Origin: CAWGMT01 sp963823675
Lineage (GTDB): Bacteria; Planctomycetota; Planctomycetia; Isosphaerales; Isosphaeraceae
Length of the DNA: 64,000 bases
Assembly: GCA_963823675.1 (NCBI GenBank)
Contig: CAWGMT010000012.1
Span: 1,550,001 to 1,614,000 of the forward strand
Direction of reading: 5' to 3'
Each line of letters opens with the position of its first letter. The stretch's first letter is position 1. Below are positions 30,301 through 42,300 of this stretch, piece after piece. The notes under the pieces were generated by a model that searched no databases, had not been told where the DNA came from, and was given only the letters and a program-made list of their open reading frames with translations. Position numbers and translations under genes: made by a program.

Positions 30301-33300
30301 CGTGTTCCCGACGCCGGTCTTGACGGACGACGCCAACCAGTCGCCGGTCATCGACCGCGGCGGCCCGAACGACCCTTATCAGAACGAGCCGTCCCCCAAC
30401 GGCGGCTTCGTCAATCTCGGGGCCTATGGAAACACGCCCCAGGCGTCGCTGAGTCCGCCGCAGTACGTGCTGGTGACACAGCCCGGCGGCGCCCATCCCT
30501 GGCCCGAGCAGCAGACCTTCGACATCACGTTCCGCACCCAGGACGAGAACAAGACCGCGCTGAGCTTCAACGGCTCGAGCGACTCCGTACAGGTGCCCGA
30601 CGCCCCGTCGCTCGATCCCTCGACGCTCACCCTGGAGGCATGGGTCAAGTTCGATTCGCTCGATTCCACCAACCCCGCGCAGCCAGGACTGCAATTCGTC
30701 GTCTTCAAGGGAGACTCCGACCCCGAATCCGATCCCCTGGGCGCCTATTCGCTGTACAAGGTCCGCATCGGGGGCCAGGATTTCTTCGCCTTCACCCTGA
30801 CCCGGCGTCGGGCCAGGCGGTCACGGTCACATCGTCCACGCCAGGTCCAGACCGGCCAGTGGTACGAGGTGGCGGCGACCTACGACGGCACGACGGAGCG
30901 ACTCTACGTCAATGGCAGCCTGGAGGCATCGGTAGCGGCGGCGATCACGCCCGATTACGGCTCGACTCCCCTCTACCTCGGCAGCTCGGGCAATCCGGCT
31001 TTCGATGGCAAGCTCGACGGCGCGCTCGACGACGTCCGGATCTGGGACTTCGCGCGGTCGCAGGCCGAAATCCAGGCCGACATGAATACGCGATCGACGC
31101 CACGACGCCCGGCCTGGCCGCCGATTACCGGTTCGACGAGTTCGACGGGACGACCATCATCGACCAGACCCCCAACCATAATGACGGCACCTCCGCCAAC
31201 CCACCGACCTACGTCCCGTCGCCGGTGCCCAGCAACGTGACCTTCAACATCGATCTCCTCCAGGCCGGCAATCCCACCCCGGTGATGCAGATCGCCACCG
31301 GCGTGCCCAACGACGGCACCTACGCCTGGACGGTGCCCACCTCGGTGGCGCCGGGAGACAATTACGTCATCGAGGTCACGCGCGACGACGGCAGCGGCGT
31401 GTTCGGAGTCAGTCAGCCGTTCACCATCGTCGCTCCCGCTCAGGTCTACTACGTCAATGGCCCGACCGTCACCCCCGGCGGCTACACGACCGCGCCGGGC
31501 AGCGACGCCAACGACGGCCTCACGCCCGCGACCCCCATGGCGTCGATCGGCGACGTGCTGCACGCCTATCGACCTCAGCCCCGGCGACACGATCCTGGTC
31601 GACGCCGGGACGTATGACCTGGGCAGCAACATCATCCTGGACGCCGCCGATTCGGGCATCATCATCGAGGGGTACTAGCAACCCGAGCGAACCGGATGAC
31701 CGACACGGTGCTCGACCGCGGCAACACGAACGACGGGGCCTACGTGATCGCAGATGGCCGGCGCCACCGACGTCAGCCTCGAGGACCTCGGCGCTCACCG
31801 GCGGCTACTACGGCCTCTACGCCCCCAGCGGCGCCGGCAGCACCGGACTCGACTGTCTCCAGCACTGTCTTCTTCGGCAACGCAAGACGCCGGCGCCTTC
31901 ATCGACTCGGGCAACGACGACGCCAGCTTCATCAACTGACACCGCCTACGGCCAGTCCTACGGCTTCGAGATCAACACCGCCGATGCCGTGCTGACCGGC
32001 AACACCGTCTATGACAGCTCCGGAACCGGCTTCTCCCTCAGCGGAGCCGGCGCCCAGCGTCAGCGGCAATACCGCCTACGGCGACGCGTTACGGCATCTC
32101 GGCGACCGGCACGGGCTCGACCGTCGCCGGCAATACCGTCTACGACAACGCCTATGCAGGGCATCAGCGCCAGCGGCTCGGTGGTCGTCTCGGGCAACAC
32201 CGTCTACGGGCAGACCGGAAACGGCACCGGCATCGCACTGTCCGGCGGTGCGCAGGCGTCGGACAACACGGTTTACGGCAACGGCACGGGCATCAGCGTC
32301 AGTGAGGGCGGCCTGATCAGCGACAACCAGGTCTACGCCAATACGGTGGTGGGCATCACCGCCAGCTTCGGGTTGACGACCATCCAGGGCAACCAGGTCT
32401 ACGCCAACGCCGTGGGCGTGGACCTGGCAACCGAGTTCAGCGGGACGGTGGCGAACAACGTGCTCGAGGGGAACACCACCGCGGGAATCCACGACCAGAC
32501 GGGGTCGTTTGGGGGCACGCAGGAGCTGGTCAATAACACGATCGACGCCGAGACCGGCAATGCCGTGCAGGTCGACGGCAACACGGCCAACGCCCAGTTG
32601 CTCAACAACATCCTCTGGGCACAGGCCGGCTACGACATCTCCGTGGCGGCCGACAGCCAGGTCGGGTTCCAGAGCGACTACAACGATCTGTATACGACGG
32701 GAACCGGCAGCCTCGGCTGGTGGCAAGGAGTGACGTTCACCAGCCTGGCGACTTGGTACTATGAGCTTGGGCTGGACGAGCACAGCATCACCGCCGATCC
32801 CCAGTTTGTGAACCCATCCGGGCCGGAGGGGAGTTTCGACTTCCACTTGCTCCCCTCGTCGCCGGCCGTGGCCGCGGGGGACCCCGACTCCTACTACTTC
32901 CAGGAGCCCGCCCCCAACGGCGGCCGCATCGACCTGGGCGCCTACGGCAACACCCCCCAGGCCACACCCAGCCCGGCCCAGGTCGTCCAGGTGCTCTCGC
33001 CCGGCGCAGTCGACAAGGTCCAGGTCAGCCAGCAGGTCACCGTCACCTGGCAGACCGCCGGGTTGACGGCCCTGGCCCCGGTAGCGCTGATCGACGCCGG
33101 CGGCACCGGCGTCGACAACTTCGGCCCCGACCAGTTCCAGACCTCCGCGGGCTCGACCGACAACTCCTTCACCAGCGCGGTCGACACCAGCGGCGTCGTC
33201 GCCCCCGCGCCCCAGGCCGTCTATCAGAGCTACGCCGAGGCGGCATACGGGGTCGGCAATGCGCTGTCTTACCACCTGGCCGTCCCCGACGGCACGTACA

Positions 33301-36300
33301 CGATCCGCCTCGACTTCGCCGAGCCGGACCAGTCCGAGCCGGCGGGCGGCCGCGTCTTCGACATCGACCTGCAAGGAGCGACGGTGCAGGCGGGCTACGA
33401 CATCGTGGCCGCAGCCGGTGGGGCGCTCACGGCGACGGCGACGAGCTACACGGTCACCGCCAGCGGCGGGGAGGGGATCAACCTGAGCCTGGTCAACGAC
33501 ACGGCGACGCCGGCGGTGCTCTCGGGCATCGAGGTGTTCGCGGCCAACGCAGGCGGCGTGGCCAATCCCACGGTCGATCTGCAGGTTTCCCCCGACGGCG
33601 GCGCGACGCTGGTCGACGATTGCGACGGGACTGACGATGGACCGGTTCGGCCGCGGGAGCTATACCTGGACGATCCCGGCGACGCGCCAGGCCGGGCAAC
33701 CAGTACGAGTTCCGGGTGACGGCCGATCAAGGGACGCAGCCGCAAGGGACATCGGCGCCGTTCCTGGTCGCCAATGCCGGGCATGTTTATTATGTCAACG
33801 ACGGCTCGACGGTTGGCGACGTCTACACCACCGCACCGGGCAACGATGCCAATAGCGGCAAGTCGCCGGACGCGCCCATGGCCAGCCTCGAGGCGCTGCT
33901 CTCCGCTTACACCTTCGAGCCGGGCGACATCATCTACGTCGATACCGGCACGTACAACCCGCTCCGAAACATCGTCCTCGGGCCCGAAGACAGCGGCATC
34001 ACGATCGAGGGACCGAGCACCGCGGTCGCCCTGCTCGACCGCGGCAACACTAACGACGGGGCTTACGTGATCGAGATGGCCGGCGCCACCGACGTCACCC
34101 TCGAGAACCTTGAGCTGACTGGCGGTTACTACGGCCTCTACGCCCACAGCGGCGCCGGCAGCACCGGACTGACCGTCTCCAGCTCGGTCCTCTTCGGCAA
34201 CCAGAACGCCGGCGCCTTCATCGACTCGGGCAACGACGGCGCCAGCTTCATCAATGACACCGCCTACGGCCAGTCCTACGGGTTCGAGATCAACGCCGCC
34301 AATGCCGTGCTGACCGGCAACACCGCCTATGACAGCTCCAGTGCCGGCTTCTCCCTGGGCGGACCCGGCGCCGACGTAAGCGGCAGCACCGCCTACGACA
34401 ACGCCTACGGCATCTCGGCGACCGGCACGGGCTCGACCGTCGCCGGCAATACCGTCTACGACAACGCCTATGCAGGGATCAGCGCCAGCGGCTCGGTCGT
34501 GGTCTCGGGCAACACCGTCTACGGGCAGACCGGAAACGGCACCGGCATCGCATTGTCCGGCGGGGCGCAGGCGTCGGACAACACGGTTTACGGCAACGGC
34601 ACGGGCATCAGCGTCAGTGAGGGCGGCCTGATCAGCGACAACCAGGTCTACGCCAATACGGTGGTGGGCATCACCGCCAGCTTCGGGTTGACGACCATCC
34701 AGGGCAACCAGGTCTACGCCAACGCCGTGGGCGTGGACCTGGCGACCGAGTTCAGCGGGACGGTGTCGAACAACGTGCTCGAGGGGAACACCACCGCGGG
34801 AATCCACGACCAGACGGGGTCGTTTGGGGGCACGCAGGAGCTGGTCAATAACACGATCGACGCCGAGACCGGCAATGCCGTGCAGGTCGACGGCGACACG
34901 GCCAACGCCCAGTTGCTCAACAACATCCTCTGGGCACAGGCCGGCTACGACATCTCCGTGGCGGCCGACAGCCAGGTCGGGTTCCAGAGCGACTACAACG
35001 ATCTGTATACGACGGGAACCGGCAGCCTCGGCTGGTGGCAAGGAGTGACGTTCACCAGCCTGGCGACTTGGTACTATGAGCTTGGGCTGGACGAGCACAG
35101 CATCACCGCCGATCCCCAGTTTGTGAACCCATCCGGGCCGGAGGGGAATTTCGACTTCCACTTGCTCCCCTCGTCGCCGGCCGTGGCCGCGGGGGACCCC
35201 GACTCCTACTACTTCCAGGAGCCCGCCCCCAACGGCGGCCGCATCGACCTGGGCGCCTACGGCAACACCCCCCAGGCCACACCCAGCCCGGCCCAGGTCG
35301 TCCAGGTGCTCTCGCCCGGCGCAGTCGACAAGGTCCAGGTCAGCCAGCAGGTCACCGTCACCTGGCAGACCGCCGGGTTGACGGCCCTGGCCCCGGTGGC
35401 GCTGATCGACGCCGGCGGCACCGGCGTCGACAACTTCGGCCCCGACCAGTTCCAGACCTCCGCGGGCTCGACCGACAACTCCTTCACCAGCGCGGTCAAC
35501 ACCAGCGGCGTCGTCGCCCCCGCGCCCCAGGCCGTCTATCAGAGCTACGCCGAGGCGGCATACGGGGTCGGCAATGCGCTGTCTTACCACCTGGCCGTCC
35601 CCGACGGCACGTACACGATCCGCCTCGACTTCGCCGAGCCGGACCAGTACGAGCCGGCGGGCGGCCGCGTCTTCGACATCGACCTGCAAGGGGCGACGGT
35701 GCAGGCGGGCTACGACATCGTGGCCGCAGCCGGTGGGGCGTTCACGGCGACGGCGACGAGCTACACGGTCACCGCCAGCGGCGGGGAGGGGATCAACCTG
35801 AGCCTGGTCAACGACACGGCGACGCCGGCGGTGCTCTCGGGCATCGAGCTGTTCGCGGCCAACGCAGGCGGCGTGGCCAATCCCACGGTCGATCTGGAGG
35901 TTTCCCCCGACGGAGGCGCGAGCTGGTCGACGATTGCGACGGGGCTCACGATGGATCGGTTCGGCCGCGGGAGCTATACCTGGACGGTCCCGGCGGATGC
36001 GTACCCGGGCAACCAGTACGAGTTCCGGGTGACGGCCGATCAAGGGACGCAGCCGCAAGGGACATCGGCAGCCGTTCCTGGTCGCCAATGCCGGGCACGA
36101 TTATTACGTCAACGACGGCTCGACAGTCGGCGCCGTCTACACGACCGCACCGGGAAACGATGCCAACAGCGGCACGAGCCCCGACCAGCCGATGATGAGC
36201 CTGCGTGCCCTGCTCGCCGCCTACACCTTCGGGCCGGGCGATACGATCTACGTCGACAACGGCACTTACAACGTGCTCCAAAACATCATCATCGGCCCGC

Positions 36301-39300
36301 AGGATAGCGGCGTCACCATCGTCGGGCCCTCGGGCGACGCGGCGGTCCTCAATCGCGGCAACATCAACGCCCAGCGCTATACGATCGAACTTCACGGCGC
36401 CGCCAACGTGACGCTCGACCAGTTGCAGATCACCGGCGGCATCCGTGGGCGTTTATGCGTCGAGCACCGCCGGCGCCACCAGCCTGACCATCGCCAAGAG
36501 CACCATCTTCGATAATGACCTGGCCGGCGTCGACCTCGAAAGCGGCAACGACGACGCCACCTTGAGCGGCAATACCGTTTACGGCGTCCCAGGCGGATCC
36601 GGCGACGCTCAGACCACCGGCCTCTACCTGGCCAGCAGCGGCGATAGAGTGACGGGAAATACCGTCTACCAGAATGGCCAGACAGGCATCGTGGTCACCA
36701 GTGCCGGCGACGACATGATCAGCAACAACGTTGTCTATGGCAGTCCGTATGGCATCAGTGTCTCCACAACCGGCGAAGTGTCCAGCGCCGACCGCGTGAC
36801 CGTCATTGGCAACACGGTCTTCGATAACACCGCAGCCGGCATCACCGCCAACAATTCGCTGGTGTCGGACAATACGGTCTACGGCGAGCTCAGCCCGGAC
36901 GATGTCGGGATCCAGGCGTACGATTCCGAGGTCGCCGGCAATCTCGTGTACACAAACGTGACGGGCATCTCCGCGCAGTCCAGCTCGGTCCACAACAACC
37001 GACTCTATAATAACTCCGGGTCGGCCATCTTCGTGGATTACTCGGGGCCGGTGTACGCCAACCAGGTCTACTCGAACACCGTGGGCATCCAGACCGGGAC
37101 CTTCTACGGCGGCCAGCTCTACGACAACCTGGTCTACGCCAACACCGTCGACGCGATTTTGGTGCAATCACCCTACGGCTCCGGCGTGGAGATTGCGAAT
37201 AACACGGTGTACCAACCCCTCGGCAACGCCGTGAGCATCCAGGATGGCACGCCAAGCACGACCCTGAGCGACAACATCCTGTACGTTTTGGCGGGCTATG
37301 ACATCGATGTGTCACCGGACAGCCAGAGCGGCTTCTCCAGCGACTATAATGACCTGTACAAGGGGACCAATCCCAACGCTCACATCGGTCTCTGGACCAC
37401 GAACGGAACCGCGACCACGCTGGACAGCCTGTCTGCCTGGACTGCGGCCACCGGCGACGACGCCGATTCGATCAGCGCCGATCCGCAGTTCGTGGACATC
37501 GCCGGCGCGGACAACATCCTGGGCTATGCCTTTGTGAATGGGGCTTACCGCGATGGCGGCGCCGACGACAACTTCGTCCTCGACAAAGGGTCGCCGGCGA
37601 TCAACCGCGGCGACTCGTGGTCCTCCCCGCCGACGGACCTCCTGGGCGAGCCGCGCAAGGACGATCCCGGCACGCCGAACGCCGGCTCTCCCGACTACTT
37701 CGGGACGGTACAGACCTCGAGCCTCTTCGCCGTCGTCGGCACGGCCCAGGGCTGGTCCGGTTCCGACGCGTCCTTCATGCTCACGTTGCCGTTCGCATTT
37801 ACCTTCTACGGCACCAGCTACACTCAAGTGCAAGTCTCGACAGAAGGCTTCCTGCAATTTGCTTACGCGGGCAATACGGGATCCCCAGGCGACTCGAACA
37901 ACAGCGACGCCGCGCTGATCACCAATCGCCGCATCGCCCCCTTGTGGGCCAACCTGAGCACCTCCAACATCTTCATCGATACCACGGTGCCCGGCCAGGT
38001 GACGATCCGCTGGCAGGGGATCAACAACGCCGACTTCGGCCCCGTCAACTTCGACGTCGTGCTCTTCCAGAACGGCGACATCCGCTTCGACTATGGCCCC
38101 GGCAACACAAACCTCGACCCGACCGTCGGTCTGTCCTACGGCAACGGCTGGGCCTATCAGTTGCCGGCTGGCTACGATGGAGTGTCAACCCTGACCGATG
38201 CGCCGTCCCTGCTCTTTTCACTGGCCCCAGGCTTCGCGGACCTGGGCGCCTACTACTTCCAGGGCTCCAGCCTCGACGACACGCCGCCGACGGTCGTCAG
38301 CACCAACCCGACGACCGTGGGCGACGAGCTTACCGGAGCCCCGTTCAGCCAGTTGCAGGTGACCTTCAGCAAGCCGCTCAATCCGATCGATGCGACGGCT
38401 CCGGCCCTCTACGAGCTCATCGAGGCGGGCAGCCAAGGGTTCGGCAGCACCGACGACGTGATCTACCCGCTGACTCCGATCTACACCCTCGGCAGCACCG
38501 TCGTGACGCTCGAAATCGGCGGCCTGGCAGGGGGTACGCTGCCTGCGGGCACCTATGAATTCACGATCGTCAGTAATGCAACTTCCAGCATCCACGACCT
38601 GAGCGGCAACGAGCTGGACGGCGCCGGCGACGGCTCGCCGGGCAGCGACTACGTCAGAGTCTTCACAGTCGCCGGGACGCCCACCACCACCGTCGTCACG
38701 CCCGGCACCGCCTCCGTTTTAGCCGGCCAGTCGGCCGAATTCACCGCCACCGTCTCGTCGTCCGACGGCGCGCCCCGGACGGGTTCGTCCAGTTCCTCGC
38801 CAACGGCTCGGCTTACGGCAACCCCGTGCCGCTCGAGGACGGCACGGCACAACTCGCGATCACCGAGCCGGCGGGGAGCTACACCATCGCCGCGGAGTAC
38901 ACCGGCGATGCCGTTTATGCGGCCACCTTACCCACCGGTGAGACGACCGCCATGCTCACAGTCGCAGCCACGACGACCACCCAGACGGCGACGACCACGG
39001 TCGTCACGCCGGGCATGGCCTCCGTCAGCTTCGGGCAGTCGGCGGCCTTCACCGCCACCGTCTCCTCCGCCAACGGCGCGCCGCCAGATGGCTTCGTCCA
39101 GTTCCTGGTCAACGGATCGGCCTTTGGCAGTCCCGTGTCGCTCTCCGGCAGCACGGCGCAGCTCGCCATCGCCGAGCTGGCGGGCACCTACATCGTCGCG
39201 GCGGAGTACACCGGCGATGCCAACTATGCCGCGACCCTGCCGGACGACGAGAGCGCCGCCACACTTACCGTCTCCCAGGCCGCGCCAACGATCTCCTGGT

Positions 39301-42300
39301 CCAACCCCACGAACATCGTCTACGGCACGGCCCTGAGCGGAACGCAACTGGACGCCACGGCCAACGTGCCGGGGACGTTCACCTACACGCCGGCCGCGGG
39401 CACCGTTCTGGGCGCCGGCAACAACCAGACGCTCTCGGTGATCTTCACCCCGACCGACACGACCGATTACACCTCGGCCGCCGCGACGGCGACGATCAAC
39501 GTCTCGCAAGCAACGCCGACCATCAGTTGGGCCAATCCGGCGAACATCGTCTACGGCACAGCGCTGAGCGGAACGCAGTTGGATGCCAGCTCATCGTGGA
39601 CCATCGGTGGCGTGAACGGCACGGTGGCTGGGACCTTTACTTACACCCCGGCCGCGGGCACTGTCCTTGGCGCCGGCGACAACCAGACGCTGTCCGTCCT
39701 GTTCACGCCCACGGACACGACCGATTACACCACGGCCACGGCGAGCGCCACGATCAACGTCTCGCAAGCAACGCCGACCATCAGTTGGGCCAATCCGGCG
39801 AACATCGTCTACGGCACAGCGCTGAGCGGAACGCAGTTGGATGCCAGCTCATCGTGGACCGTCGGTGGCGTGAACGGCACGGTGGCTGGGACCTTTACTT
39901 ACACCCCGGCCGCGGGCACTGTCCTTGGCGCCGGCAACAACCAGACGCTCTCGGTCGCCTTTACGCCCACCGACACGACGGATTACACCACGGCCTCCGC
40001 GACGGCGACGATCAACGTGCTGCAAGCAACGCCGACCATCAGTTGGTCGAATCTGGCGAACATCGTCTACGGCACAGCGCTGAGCGGAACGCAATTGGAT
40101 GCCACCTCTTCCTGGACGGTGGGCGGTGTGAGTGGGAGGGTGGCAGGGACGTTTGCCTACACCCCGGCCGCAGGCACCATCCTGGCGCCGGCAACAACCA
40201 GACGCTCTCGGTCGCCTTTACGCCCGCCGACACGACGGATTACGCCACGGCCTCCGCGACGGCGACGATCAACGTGCTGCAAGCAACGCCGACCATCAGT
40301 TGGGCCAATCCGGCGAACATCGTCTACGGCACAGCGCTGAGCGGAACGCAGTTGGATGCCAGCTCATCGTGGACCGTCGGTGGCGTGAACGGCACGGTGG
40401 CTGGGACCTTTACTTACACCCCGGCCGCGGGCACTGTCCTTGGCGCCGGCGACAACCAGACGCTGTCCGTCCTGTTCACGCCCACGGACACGACCGATTA
40501 CACCACGGCCACGGCCAGCGCCACGATCAACGTCTCGCAAGCAACGCCGACCATCAGTTGGGCCAATCCGGCGAACATCGTCTACGGCACAGCGCTGAGC
40601 GGAACGCAGTTGGATGCCAGCTCATCGTGGACCGTCGGTGGCGTGAACGGCACGGTGGCTGGGACCTTTACTTACACCCCGGCCGCGGGCACTGTCCTTG
40701 GCGCCGGCAACAACCAGACGCTGTCCGTCCTGTTCACGCCCACGGACACGACCGATTACACCACGGCCACGGCGAGCGCCACGATCAACGTCTCGCAGGC
40801 CACGCCGACCATATCGTGGTCCAATCCGGCCAATATCGTGTATGGCACCGCCCTGAGCGGCGAGCAGTTGGATGCCAGCTCATCGTGGACCGTCGGTGGC
40901 GTGAACGGCACGGTGGCTGGGACCTTTACTTACACCCCGGCCGCGGGCACTGTCCTTGGCGCCGGCAACAACCAGACGCTCTCGGTCGCCTTTACGCCCA
41001 CCGACACGACGGATTACACCACGGCCTCCGCGACGGCGACGATCAACGTCTCGCAAGCAACGCCGACCATCAGTTGGGCCAATCCGGCGAACATCGTCTA
41101 CGGCACAGCGCTGAGCGGAACGCAGTTGGATGCCAGCTCATCGTGGACCGTCGGTGGCGTGAACGGCACGGTGGCTGGGACCTTTACTTACACCCCGGCC
41201 GCGGGCACTGTCCTTGGCGCCGGCAACAACCAGACGCTGTCCGTCCTGTTCACGCCCACGGACACGACCGATTACACCACGGCCACGGCCAGCGCCACGA
41301 TCAACGTCTTGCAGGCCACGCCCACAATCACGTGGGCCAATCCCGCCGATATCGTCTATGGCACGGCCCTGAGCGCCACGCAGTTGGATGCCAGCTCATC
41401 GTGGACCGTCGGCGGAGTAAATGGGAGTGTGCCCGGGACCTTCACCTACACGCCGGCCGCGGGCACCGTCCTGGGCGCCGGCAACGATCAGACGCTCTCA
41501 GTCGCCTTCGCCCCCACCGACGCGACCGATTACACGACGGCCAGCTTAACGGTGACGATCAACGTGTTGCCAGCAACGCCGATGGGCATCAGCTCGATCA
41601 CACCGGTCTCGCCCAATCCGCGAAATGCGGCCGTGTCGACCGTCGACGTCACTTTCAGCGAGCCGATCAACACCAGCAGCCAAAGCGCAGGCGCCTTGAC
41701 ACTGACCGACGACGGCGGGGCCAACCTGATCAACAACGGCGTTTCGCTCACCCTCGTCTCGGGTGACACCTACGCGATCGGCGGCCTGTCGGGTCTGACC
41801 GCCGCCCAGGGCCTCTACACGCTCACCGTCAACGCCGCCGACCTCAAGGACCTGAATGGTAACCCTGGCACGGGCTCTCTATCCACCTCGTGGCTGATGG
41901 ACACAACGGCGCCCACCAGCCACGTCGTAAACTCGCTGGGCGCGTCCCAGACCGGCGACAGCTTCCCAGTTTCGGTCGCCTTCAGCGACCCGGCGGGTGC
42001 CGGGGCGCGCCGGCCTCCGGAGTCTCGTCGGTGGATCTCTACGTCTCGGTCAACAATGGACCGTTCAGCCTGTACCAGACCCAGAGCGTTGCCCCGGCGG
42101 CATCCGGTACCGTGACCTTTTCCTTCGCGGGCCAAGACCGCAACCTCTACGCTTTCCACAGCATCGCCCTCGACGCCGCCGGCAACTCCGAGAGCAAGAG
42201 CGCCACCGCGGTCGAGGCCAGCACCAGCGTGCCGGACCTGCACCCGCCCGTGACGCATGTCCTGGCGAGCAGCCCGTCGTACTCGTGGGGGCCATTCCCG

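Noticed and set aside
33446..36088. Very long minus-strand open frame (880 codons) opposite beta-helix units C and D
   Set aside because: It is antisense to a clear repeat protein, Arg/Gly/Val-rich and duplicated only because the sense gene is. It arises from GC-rich third positions.
39279..41573. Regular direct repeats that could suggest a CRISPR array
   Set aside because: The period is 258 bp with coding content throughout and no short repeat/unique spacer pattern. They are protein domain repeats.
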